NCBI RefSeq assembly: GCF_004028275.1
Contig: NZ_CP035033.1
Coordinates: 372,001-436,000, forward strand
Source: Hydrogenovibrio thermophilus
GTDB lineage: Bacteria; Pseudomonadota; Gammaproteobacteria; Thiomicrospirales; Thiomicrospiraceae
Length of the DNA: 64,000 bases
Reading direction: 5' to 3'
Positions 1 through 7,790 of this stretch are shown piece by piece. Position 1 is the stretch's first letter. Every line of letters starts with the position of its first letter. The position numbers and the translations under genes are program-made. The notes under the pieces are model-generated. The model searched no databases and was not told the DNA's origin. It saw only the letters and a program-made list of their open reading frames with translations.

Positions 1-21
1 GGTCGATTCCATGACGTGTCC

Positions 22-1101
22 TTAACGTTTACGTTTCGCCGCGGCAAAGGCCTGGGCGAACGGGTTGTTGGAAATTTCTTCTTTGACCGGTTCCGGTTTT
101 TTCACTTTTACTTGCGATTTACGGCCGCGCAACAGCATGGCTTTGAACAGCTCGGCGGTCGCCTGGGCATCGGCCAAGGCGTCGTGGGCATCTCCCGGGA
201 ACGGCTGGCCCATGATTTTTTCATAAGCGTCGGTCAATTTCGGGGTCTTGTAGAACCAGTACATTTTTTCCGACTGCCAGCGCAGCGCGCCGACCAAATC
301 TTTCGACAGCTCCGCCACATCCAGCCAGTCGTTATAGTCCAGCTCGAACGTCAGCATTTTCTTTTCCGCGCTTTTCTGCAGATAGGCGAAGTCGGATTCG
401 GTGCTGTACGCCAACACCGTGTCGGCTTCCGCTAAGGCCGTATGAATCTGTTCCCAGGCTTCGGTCAGATAAGGCGCATCCTGAACCATCTCGGTACAGA
501 TGTTGTGCTTATCGTTTTCCGGAATGTCGTAACCCGGGTTAATCAGTTGGTTCATCACTTCGTTGCCGTCCAAGTCACAGATGGACACCTGGATGATGTC
601 GGCATTGTCTTTGGTGCAAATGTCGGTGGCTTCGATGTCGATGCACACCACTTTGCGGCCTTTGATGGCCTGGTCATGTTCTTTCAGCTTGAACAGGGCG
701 TCGTTACGGCGCTCCTGAATCAGGTTGATGACTTCGGAGCGGGTGAATTCGTTGATGAGGTCGGTCAGTTTGACGCGTAGTTTCTTGACCGATTTGCTTA
801 ATGCCTTGCGCACCTCTTCATCGTCGCTGGCTTTTTCAATCAGCTGTTTGACGGTGAGGGTCTCATTGCCCACCACCATTTGGTCGAGAATGACGTCGAC
901 GATTTTGGCGGTGTCGAATTGATGATCTTCCAAAGGCGGAATGCGCAACGTCGCGCTGATCAGGGCTTTTTCCCCTTTGGCCGGGGAAGCAATCACTTGG
1001 ATGCCTTTAATGTCGAGTCCGTCGGAAGCCGCTACGGCGACAATGTATTCTTTAATCGGCTGATTGCGTTTATCGATGAAGATCAGTTGGGCGTTGCTCA
1101 T
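22..1101 (-). CDS. DEDDh-type 3'-5' exonuclease (DNA Pol III epsilon-like)
   Basis: The 359-residue protein has a C-terminal exonuclease domain of the DnaQ/RNase T superfamily at about residues 148-320. The first catalytic motif reads CIDIEATD (Asp and Glu ligands), and the last reads GDAHDALADA, giving the His and Asp of a DEDDh active site. The first 145 residues have no motif I recognise and include a charged, probably helical segment. Such stand-alone exonucleases act in the cytoplasm on single-stranded or mismatched 3' ends, but the substrate here cannot be read from sequence. It is not the replicative DnaQ by length or N-terminus. The gene is transcribed leftwards, away from the ectoine-type operon. 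Confidence 0.8.
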   Translation of the reverse strand: MSNAQLIFIDKRNQPIKEYIVAVAASDGLDIKGIQVIASPAKGEKALISATLRIPPLEDHQFDTAKIVDVILDQMVVGNETLTVKQLIEKASDDEEVRKALSKSVKKLRVKLTDLINEFTRSEVINLIQERRNDALFKLKEHDQAIKGRKVVCIDIEATDICTKDNADIIQVSICDLDGNEVMNQLINPGYDIPENDKHNICTEMVQDAPYLTEAWEQIHTALAEADTVLAYSTESDFAYLQKSAEKKMLTFELDYNDWLDVAELSKDLVGALRWQSEKMYWFYKTPKLTDAYEKIMGQPFPGDAHDALADAQATAELFKAMLLRGRKSQVKVKKPEPVKEEISNNPFAQAFAAAKRKR

Positions 1102-1443
1102 AATGAAAAATAGGCGTTTTTTAAAAAATGACCGTCATTTTAGCAGGTTGTGGCTTGGGGTGGATGAAAAGTGGTCGGCTTGGCGGATTTCCGGCCAGAA
1201 AAACACACTGACGAAAATTCAGGTTTTTTTGGTGCGATTTGAAACTTTTTGGTGATTTTAATGAAAATTGTCCTCATGGGAGCTGGTGTTGTCGAGGTGA
1301 TAAATATATTTAATTTGTTGAAAATAAAATATTTATTGTATGTTGGTGTTAATTTCTCTTAGGGTGTCATCATAAGCAATCTTTGAAGAGAGGTTCTTTT
1401 TTGGGGCAGATTTCCTGTCTCAAACATCTTGAAGGGAGCGGTT
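1102..1443. other. divergent intergenic region, AT-rich
   Basis: This 342-base gap separates the leftward exonuclease gene from the rightward ectoine-type operon, so it should carry both promoters. It is AT-rich around 1300-1345. I see no convincing sigma-70 pair and no small open frame with a ribosome site. The only clear structure is an inverted repeat at 1125-1141. Confidence 0.5.
1125..1141. promoter_or_regulatory. 17-bp inverted repeat, possible operator
   Basis: AAAATGAC and GTCATTTT form a perfect 8-bp inverted repeat around one base, 24 bases upstream of the exonuclease start codon. The placement and short symmetric form suit a dimeric repressor site or a small hairpin in the leader. 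No regulator can be assigned. Confidence 0.3.
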
Positions 1444-2616
1444 ATGACTCGCAGTTGGCAGGACATCCTGACAGGTACCATCGAAACGCGCCACTGGTTG
1501 CATCGCAACCCGGAGTTGACCTGGGAGGAAGAAAAGACCGCCGACTTCATTCGAGAACGTCTCTCGTCTTTAAATATCCCTTGGCGCGTCTGCGCCACCC
1601 ATGGCACGGTCGCCACCTTAGCGCCTCAGGCCAGCGGACCGCATCGTGCGTTCCGCGCCGATATGGATGCCTTGCCCATTGAAGAGGCGTCCGGCGTCGA
1701 TTATGTTTCCTGTCAAACCGGCAAAATGCATGCCTGCGGTCATGATGGCCACACCGCCGCGCTTTTGGCGTGTGCGGAATGGTTTAAGCAGCACGAAGCG
1801 GCCTTACCCGGCCCGGTCTCACTGGTGTTTCAACCGGCTGAAGAAGGCGGGCACGGCGCCAAAAAAATGATTGAAGATGGCGCTTTGGACGGTGTGGAAG
1901 AAATTTTTGGCTGGCATAACTGGCCGGCCATCGAATTTGGCCAGGCCTGCTGTCCGGACGGCGCGGTGATGTCCGGCAACGGCACCTTTGAAATTCATTT
2001 AAAAGGTCGGGGCGGACATGCCTCCCAGCCCGAAGCCGCCCGAGACCCGGTATTGGCCGCCGCGGCCGTCACCTTGAACCTGCAACAAATCGTCAGCCGC
2101 CGTTTGCCGCCGCAAGCGGATGCCGTGGTCAGCGTGACTTCCATTGACGCCATCAGCAATGTCACCGTCATTCCAGAAAACGTCACCTTAGCGGGCAGCA
2201 TCCGCTTGTCCAGCCCGCAATGGCGCGCCCCTATCAATCAAGCGATTCAAGAAATCGCCGAGCAGACCGCCGCGAGCTACGGCGTTGTCGCCGAGGTCAT
2301 TACTCGGCCACGTTATGAAGCCACTCTGAATCATCCACCATCCGCCGGCGCGGTGCGACGCACACTTGAAACCGAATTGGGGCCGGCTTACCCGGCCCAA
2401 AACATCATGATGCCGCTCATGGCATCGGAAGACTTCAGTTATTACTTGAATGAAATTCCAGGGGCTTTTGCGCTGATCGGCATGGCCGAAGGTGCGGAAG
2501 GCGAACGGCGGTTTGATAAGCCGTGTCATAGCCCCGAATATGTGTTTAATGACCGTGTTTTGGAAACGGTTGTTAAAGTGTTCAGTCGTTTGGCGGGCGC
2601 CCCCGTCCCCGGTTAA
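1444..2616 (+). CDS. M20-family amidohydrolase, probable N-acetyl-diaminobutyrate deacetylase (DoeB2-like)
   Basis: About 390 residues. M20D amidohydrolase hallmarks are present: FRADMDALPIEE, the metal-binding MHACGHDGHTAALL, FQPAEEGGHGAKKMIEDG with the catalytic Glu pair, and GWHNWP. These enzymes hydrolyse N-acyl amino acids with a two-metal centre. Because the next three genes look like diaminobutyrate aminotransferase, ectoine hydrolase and an aldehyde dehydrogenase, the likely substrate is N-acetyl-L-2,4-diaminobutyrate released from ectoine. That substrate is inferred from context. The ATG at 1444 is preferred over the upstream TTG at 1429 because AAGGGAG lies just before it. First gene of the operon. 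Confidence 0.8.
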   Translation: MTRSWQDILTGTIETRHWLHRNPELTWEEEKTADFIRERLSSLNIPWRVCATHGTVATLAPQASGPHRAFRADMDALPIEEASGVDYVSCQTGKMHACGHDGHTAALLACAEWFKQHEAALPGPVSLVFQPAEEGGHGAKKMIEDGALDGVEEIFGWHNWPAIEFGQACCPDGAVMSGNGTFEIHLKGRGGHASQPEAARDPVLAAAAVTLNLQQIVSRRLPPQADAVVSVTSIDAISNVTVIPENVTLAGSIRLSSPQWRAPINQAIQEIAEQTAASYGVVAEVITRPRYEATLNHPPSAGAVRRTLETELGPAYPAQNIMMPLMASEDFSYYLNEIPGAFALIGMAEGAEGERRFDKPCHSPEYVFNDRVLETVVKVFSRLAGAPVPG

Positions 2617-2698
2617 GGCCGGAAGTGTTTTGAGGCCCTTGTGCGGGTCAGGGCTGCTGGTTCGTGCAAAGACCTCTTAGTTATTGAAGGAGAGGAAG

Positions 2699-3958
2699 AT
2701 GGATTGGTTTGAACGTTATGAATCGGATATTCGTGCCTATGCACGCGCGTATCCAGCTGTGTTCGTTAAGGCGGAAAACGCCATCCAGACGGATGAAAAC
2801 GGTAAGGAATACATTGATTTTTACGCCGGGGCGGGGGTATTGAATTTCGGGCATAATCATCCGAAACTCAAGGCCGCGATTTTGAAATACATTGAAGCGG
2901 ATGGCGTGTTGCACAGTCTGGACATGATGACCGGCGCCAAGCGTGACTTCATTCAAGGGTTTGTGGAAACCATTCTGCAACCGCGTGGCATGGATTACAA
3001 ATTGCAGTTCATGGGACCGACCGGAACCAATGCGGTGGAAGCAGCACTGAAATTGGCGCGTAAAGTCACCAGCCGCAGTCAGGTGGTGGCCTTTACGCAA
3101 GGGTTCCACGGCATGACGTTGGGTGCGTTGGCCTGCACTGCCAATGAAGTGTTCCGCAATGTGTCCGGTGTTTCGTTGGACAACGTCATGCACTGGCCGT
3201 TCGAAACCCATGAAGGCGGTGGGCTGGAGAGCTTGGAAACCTTGGCGGCCATGTTCCGCAACACCTCCAGCGGGTTGGATAAACCGGCCGCCTTTATTGT
3301 CGAACCGATTCAGGCGGAAGGCGGTGTGAACGTGGCCAGCGAAGCTTGGCTTCAAGCCTTGCAAGCCTTGGCGAAAGAAACCGGCGCCTTGCTGATTCTC
3401 GACGACATCCAAGCCGGTTGTGGCCGGACCGGGCAGTATTTCAGTTTCGAAGGCATGGGCCTGGAACCGGACATCGTGACGCTTGCCAAGGGCATCGGCG
3501 GTTTGGGCACGCCCATGGCGATGAACTTGGTGAAACCGGAGCACGATAAGCATTGGAAGCCGGGCGAGCACACCGGTACCTTCCGCGGGCAGAACCTGTC
3601 TTTTGTCGCCGGGCGTGAAGCTTTGCGCTTTTTCGAAGACGATGCGCTGATGTCGGGAACCCGTGCCAAAGGCGATACCATGCGTCGCGCACTGGAAGCC
3701 ATTGCGACAAAATACCAAGGTAAAGGGTTCAGTGTTCGCGGCAAAGGCATGATGCAAGCGCTGGACGTTCAGGACGGCGCTTTGGCTAAAGCCATTGCAC
3801 AGGATTGTTTTGAACACGGTATGTTATTCGGTCCCTGCGGTGTTGGGGGCCAGGTATTGAAACTGATTCCACCTTTGACCATTCCAACGGAGGAGCTGGA
3901 CGCGGGATTGGACATCTTGACTCAGGCGGTTGACCGCCAAGTGGAGGCGATGCAATGA
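2699..3958 (+). CDS. doeD: diaminobutyrate-2-oxoglutarate aminotransferase (DoeD/EctB family)
   Basis: Class III PLP aminotransferase of 419 residues, with a glycine-rich PLP phosphate-binding region (GPTGTNAVEAALKLARK), the DDIQAGCGRTG motif and the PLP lysine in LAKGIGG. It closely follows the EctB/DoeD pattern. In ectoine breakdown DoeD converts 2,4-diaminobutyrate to aspartate semialdehyde; EctB runs the reverse for synthesis. Its neighbours are an ectoine hydrolase and an aldehyde dehydrogenase, and no ectA or ectC is seen, so the catabolic role is favoured. The ATG at 2699 has an AAGGAGAGG ribosome site. It ends in an ATGA overlap with the next gene, so the two are translationally coupled. 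Confidence 0.85.
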   Translation: MDWFERYESDIRAYARAYPAVFVKAENAIQTDENGKEYIDFYAGAGVLNFGHNHPKLKAAILKYIEADGVLHSLDMMTGAKRDFIQGFVETILQPRGMDYKLQFMGPTGTNAVEAALKLARKVTSRSQVVAFTQGFHGMTLGALACTANEVFRNVSGVSLDNVMHWPFETHEGGGLESLETLAAMFRNTSSGLDKPAAFIVEPIQAEGGVNVASEAWLQALQALAKETGALLILDDIQAGCGRTGQYFSFEGMGLEPDIVTLAKGIGGLGTPMAMNLVKPEHDKHWKPGEHTGTFRGQNLSFVAGREALRFFEDDALMSGTRAKGDTMRRALEAIATKYQGKGFSVRGKGMMQALDVQDGALAKAIAQDCFEHGMLFGPCGVGGQVLKLIPPLTIPTEELDAGLDILTQAVDRQVEAMQ

Positions 3959-5229
3959 GAGAACGCGATGACATGACTTTTCCTTTTTCGGAGTACGAGC
4001 GCCGGATTCATGAATTGAGACAGCGGATGGAAAAACGCTTGCTGGATGCGGTGATTATTTCCGACCCAGAAAACCTGATGTATTTGACCGATTACCAAAC
4101 CACCGGTTATTCCTTTTTCCAAGCGCTGGTGGTGCCGTTGGAATCGGAACCCTTTATGGTGACGCGAAAATTGGAGGAATCCAATGTCATCGCCCGGACT
4201 TGGGTTGAAGTGACTCGGCCTTATCCCGACACCGGCGACGCGATTCAGATGTTGATTTCGGCCTTGGTCGAGTTCGGGTTGGCGGGCAAATCCATCGGTT
4301 ATGAACGAAATTCTTATTTCTTCCCCGCCTATCACCAGGATACCTTTCACACCACTTTCACCAAAAGTCGCCTGATGGACTGTTTCGGCATTGTCGAACA
4401 AGGGCGGGTGTGTAAATCCAGTTATGAGTTGGACGTGATGCGCAAGGCGGCCTTAGCCACCAAAGCCGGGATGCAAGCCGGGATTGACGCCTGTGCGCCG
4501 GGCGTGACCGAGAATGAAATCGGTGCGGCCATCAGCCAAGGCATGTTTGCCGCCGGTGGCGAGATTCCGGCGGTCATGCCGTATGTGACTTCCGGGCCGC
4601 GCACCATGATCGGCCACGCCTCCTGGGAAGGGCGTGAAGTCCAGCCGGGCGAGCATGTGTTTTTGGAAGTGGCGGGCTCTTACCGACGTTACCACACCGC
4701 CATGATGCGTACGGTGATGTGCGGCGACTTGCCTGACAGCATGTATAAGGCGCAGGAAATCATGAAAACCGCCTTGCTGCACACCCGCAAAATGCTGCGG
4801 CCCGGCATGACGGTGTCGGATGTGGATAACATGATTCGAAATATTATTTCCGACAACGAAATCGGGGCCAAGCTGATTACCCGTTCCGGTTATTCCATCG
4901 GCATCGCTTTTCCGCCGAGCTGGGATGAGGGCTATATTCTTAGCCTGTTCCAAGGCGACAGTTCGGTGTTGGAGCCGGGCATGACGTTCCACGTCATTCC
5001 CTGGATGTGGGGCATCGACGGCGATAAAACCTGCGGGATTTCCGATACCTTCTACATTACTGAAGACGGTTGTGGCTCGTTCTTCGACGACGTGCCGCAG
5101 GATTTCACCGTCAAACCGGACCAGGGAAAGGTGCAGGCCGCCAATGAAAAGATTCCGACGCCGCCCGCACCCGTCGGCGGCAAAAAAGATAAGAAAGTCA
5201 AAAAACGCAAAGCGTCCGGCGACAGCTAA
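3955..5229 (+). CDS. doeA: ectoine hydrolase (M24 creatinase-like, DoeA)
   Basis: 424 residues with an N-terminal creatinase domain and a C-terminal pita-bread M24 domain (about 165-390). It resembles DoeA/EutD, which opens the ectoine ring to N-acetyl-diaminobutyrate. Where metal-dependent M24 peptidases have two aspartates (DxG...D), this protein has EVAGSYRRYHTAMMRT, so Glu and His replace them, as expected for a non-peptidase creatinase-type enzyme. The C-terminus is an unusual Pro/Lys-rich tail (roughly 400-424) that is probably disordered. The start overlaps the doeD stop (ATGA) and has GTGGAGG eight bases upstream. Confidence 0.85.
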   Translation: MRERDDMTFPFSEYERRIHELRQRMEKRLLDAVIISDPENLMYLTDYQTTGYSFFQALVVPLESEPFMVTRKLEESNVIARTWVEVTRPYPDTGDAIQMLISALVEFGLAGKSIGYERNSYFFPAYHQDTFHTTFTKSRLMDCFGIVEQGRVCKSSYELDVMRKAALATKAGMQAGIDACAPGVTENEIGAAISQGMFAAGGEIPAVMPYVTSGPRTMIGHASWEGREVQPGEHVFLEVAGSYRRYHTAMMRTVMCGDLPDSMYKAQEIMKTALLHTRKMLRPGMTVSDVDNMIRNIISDNEIGAKLITRSGYSIGIAFPPSWDEGYILSLFQGDSSVLEPGMTFHVIPWMWGIDGDKTCGISDTFYITEDGCGSFFDDVPQDFTVKPDQGKVQAANEKIPTPPAPVGGKKDKKVKKRKASGDS

Positions 5230-5240
5230 GGAGAAGGATT

Positions 5241-6614
5241 ATGTTTACTGCAACCAACCCGACGACGGGCGAAGTGATTCACCAATACCCAACGCACACG
5301 TCGGAAGAGTTTTCGACGGCGATTGACGATGCTCAATCGGCCTTCCAGGCCTGGCGAAAAACCACCTTTGCCGAACGTGCCGCGCTGATGAATAAAGTGG
5401 CCGATTTAATGGCCGAGGACGAAGAACGCCTGGCGCGTTTGATGACCGTGGAAATGGGCAAGCCGATTCGTGAAGCCTACGGCGAAGTGCAAAAAGCCGC
5501 TTGGTGTGCGCGCCATTACGCCGAGCAGGCAGAGGGCTATTTGGCACCTCAGGAGCTGGCGTCGGATGCCAGTTTGAGTTATGTGCAACACTTGCCATTG
5601 GGACCTTTGTTGGGGATTTTGCCGTGGAACGCGCCCTTTTGGCTGGCGTTCCGTTTTTGCGCCCCGGCCTTGATGGCGGGCAACACCTGCTTGATGAAGC
5701 ACGATTCGCATGTTCCGGCTTGCGCCGAAGCGATTGGGGAATTGTTCGTCAAGGCGGGCGCGCCGAAAGGGCTGATGCAAAATCTACGGCTGCACAACGA
5801 CCAGGTGGCGCAAGTCATTACCCATCCGGCGGTGCAGGCGGTGTCCTTGACCGGCTCCAGTTTTGCCGGCAGTCAGGTGGCGTCGTTGGCCGCCCAACAC
5901 ATCAAACCGGCCGTGCTGGAGTTGGGCGGTTCCGACCCGAGTCTGGTATTGGCGGACGCCGACATCGAAAAAGCCGCGGAAGTGCTGGCGTTGTCGCGCA
6001 TCATCAATGCCGGGCAATCCTGCATCGCCGCGAAGCGAATCATCGTTGAAGCGTCGGTCTATGAAGCGTTTATCGACGCCTTTCATCAGCATCTCGCCAA
6101 GCTGAAAATGGGTGATCCGGCCGAGGAAAGCACACAGGTGGGGCCGATTGCGCGGGAAGATTTGCGTGAAGGCTTGCATCGTCAAGTCACCACCACCGTC
6201 GAACAGGGCGGGCGCTGTTTGCTGGGCGGTGAAATGCCGGTCGGCAAAGGTTTTTTCTATCCGGTGACCTTGTTGGTGGATGTGACGCCGGAAATGCAGG
6301 CGTCCTGTGAAGAAACCTTCGGCCCCATCGCCGTGGTGATGAAGGCCGAATCGGAAGCGGAGGCGATGCGTATCGCCAACGACACCCAATATGGTTTGGC
6401 CGCTTCGATCTGGACGGCGGATACCGCTAAAGCGCAACGCATGGCATCGGACATCGAAGCCGGGCAAGTGGCGATCAACGGCATTGTGAAAACCGATCCG
6501 CGTTTGCCGAGCGGCGGCATCAAACGTTCCGGTTACGGGCGCGAGTTGGGGCCGCATGGTATCTTGGAGTTCGTCAATGTGCAGCAAGTCTGGGTGGGGC
6601 CGGCCAAAACGTAA
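5241..6614 (+). CDS. doeC: NAD(P)-dependent aldehyde dehydrogenase, probable aspartate-semialdehyde dehydrogenase (DoeC-like)
   Basis: 457 residues, aldehyde dehydrogenase superfamily, close to the short succinate-semialdehyde dehydrogenase (Sad) type. The general-base region reads LELGGSDPSLV and the catalytic Cys lies in NAGQSCIAAKR. As last gene of the ectoine-type operon it would oxidise aspartate semialdehyde made by DoeD to aspartate. Without that context succinate semialdehyde would be the default substrate, so DoeC is an inference. AAGGAGAAGG precedes the ATG by six bases. A CCAGGCCTGG palindrome lies at 5345-5354, reading Phe-Gln-Ala-Trp. The gene ends 12 bases from a convergent gene. 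Confidence 0.75.
   Translation: MFTATNPTTGEVIHQYPTHTSEEFSTAIDDAQSAFQAWRKTTFAERAALMNKVADLMAEDEERLARLMTVEMGKPIREAYGEVQKAAWCARHYAEQAEGYLAPQELASDASLSYVQHLPLGPLLGILPWNAPFWLAFRFCAPALMAGNTCLMKHDSHVPACAEAIGELFVKAGAPKGLMQNLRLHNDQVAQVITHPAVQAVSLTGSSFAGSQVASLAAQHIKPAVLELGGSDPSLVLADADIEKAAEVLALSRIINAGQSCIAAKRIIVEASVYEAFIDAFHQHLAKLKMGDPAEESTQVGPIAREDLREGLHRQVTTTVEQGGRCLLGGEMPVGKGFFYPVTLLVDVTPEMQASCEETFGPIAVVMKAESEAEAMRIANDTQYGLAASIWTADTAKAQRMASDIEAGQVAINGIVKTDPRLPSGGIKRSGYGRELGPHGILEFVNVQQVWVGPAKT
5345..5354. repeat. CCAGGCCTGG palindrome, copy 1 (in doeC-like gene)
   Basis: Perfect 10-mer inside a coding sequence, read Gln-Ala-Trp, with an A-run directly to its right. Confidence 0.9.
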
Positions 6615-6626
6615 TAATGCGACGCT

Positions 6627-7790
6627 TTAAAGTTGATGCTTTTCGAACAGCTTTGGTGCCGTTCGATTCACCAAGGCGGCAAATCCCTGCAATAGGCGAC
6701 GCCGTTTGTTCGGAAGGTGCTCAACGTAAAAGGCGGTGTATTCAAGGTGCGGTTGACCGCCGCGCATGCGTTTGAATTGTGCCGCACCGGAGCTGAGGTT
6801 CATCATTTTGCCGCTTTCGTAGGTGTGCTTTAACAGCACCGCCATTAATAAACGGTAGAGCCCGAGCGATTTCGGTAAACGGGTGTCGTAGCCGAGAATC
6901 GGCGTGGTGATGATGTCGCGTTGGGTGAATAGGCCGATGGCGGCCACCACTTGACCGGACGAATCCCGAAACGTATGAAAATCCACCAGGCCTGACTTGT
7001 GCAGATGGTAGAGAAAATCGGCACTGAACTGCGGATTGTGAATCGAGTGCTTATCGATGAACAGTTGCGTGAAAATCCGTTCGATGTCGGCAAAATCGTC
7101 GTATTCCAGCTCCGAAGCCGACGCATATTGCAGAATCGTCTTGCGCAGTAGGCGTTGGTCGTTTTTGCAATTATTGCGTTTCCACCAGTCGGTGTTTTCA
7201 TTGTCGAACAGATACACCTGCCGGGCCGGAATCAATAACCAGCCTTGGGCTTTCAGTCGGCGCATCATGTCGCCGTCGGTGCGGGCGTTGAGCGAGCGCA
7301 GACTCAAACTGTGGTCGGGGTAGCGTTGGGTCAGGTCGGCGACCAGGTTCTGTAAGGTGGCTTCCGACCAATCCGGCACCAAATTGGTGGACACCAACCA
7401 GTTGTTCAGCGACACCGTTTGATTGATTTTGGCGTGTTTCAACGCCAGGCTGCCGAGCCCGATGGCGCCCTTCAAGGCTGTTTCCAGAAACACATTGTTC
7501 AATAACCCTAATTCGTCCCGGGCATAGGAAATGTAAGCCGTGTAGGGCGAACAGACATAGCTGTTGTCGTATTCCGCCTGGTTGACGGTGACGGGTACCC
7601 AATCATCGTCAATCTTTTCCAGCGTCAAACGGGTGGTGACATTGCGAATCGCCTGGTGCACGCCGCCAGCGGCTTGAATGGCTTCGAGATAGCGGTGCGT
7701 GGCCGACTGGCCAAAGGCTTTGGCGGCCGGCGGGTATGTTGAACCGTATACGGGGTTATGCGTCAAGGCATCCGTTCCTTGTTGAATCAT
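6627..7790 (-). CDS. GNAT/FemAB-type acyltransferase, role unknown
   Basis: 387 residues starting at the ATG at 7790, whose first base is shared with the stop of the upstream gene (TAATG), so the two are co-translated. An upstream in-frame extension lies within the neighbouring gene and is rejected. The C-terminal half (about 190-370) looks like an Acetyltransf_6/FemAB-like GNAT domain: AAIGLFTQRDIITTPILGYD, then SSGAAQFKRMRGG followed by a beta strand. No signal peptide or membrane segment is visible. Tight coupling to a BtaA-like lipid enzyme suggests it may acylate or otherwise modify the same head group. That is inference only; it could also be a peptidoglycan or amino-acid transferase. 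Confidence 0.65.
   Translation of the reverse strand: MIQQGTDALTHNPVYGSTYPPAAKAFGQSATHRYLEAIQAAGGVHQAIRNVTTRLTLEKIDDDWVPVTVNQAEYDNSYVCSPYTAYISYARDELGLLNNVFLETALKGAIGLGSLALKHAKINQTVSLNNWLVSTNLVPDWSEATLQNLVADLTQRYPDHSLSLRSLNARTDGDMMRRLKAQGWLLIPARQVYLFDNENTDWWKRNNCKNDQRLLRKTILQYASASELEYDDFADIERIFTQLFIDKHSIHNPQFSADFLYHLHKSGLVDFHTFRDSSGQVVAAIGLFTQRDIITTPILGYDTRLPKSLGLYRLLMAVLLKHTYESGKMMNLSSGAAQFKRMRGGQPHLEYTAFYVEHLPNKRRRLLQGFAALVNRTAPKLFEKHQL

Noticed and set aside
1125-1141. Inverted repeat as a terminator
   Set aside because: It lies at the 5' side of both neighbouring genes, so there is no transcript to end; kept only as a possible operator.
2681-3817. Long open frame on the reverse strand of the doeD gene (and similar long antisense frames, for example within the RND pump and tkt genes)
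   Set aside because: No ribosome site, no recognisable domain, low-complexity composition, and the forward strand carries a clear conserved protein. These are shadows of strong codon bias.
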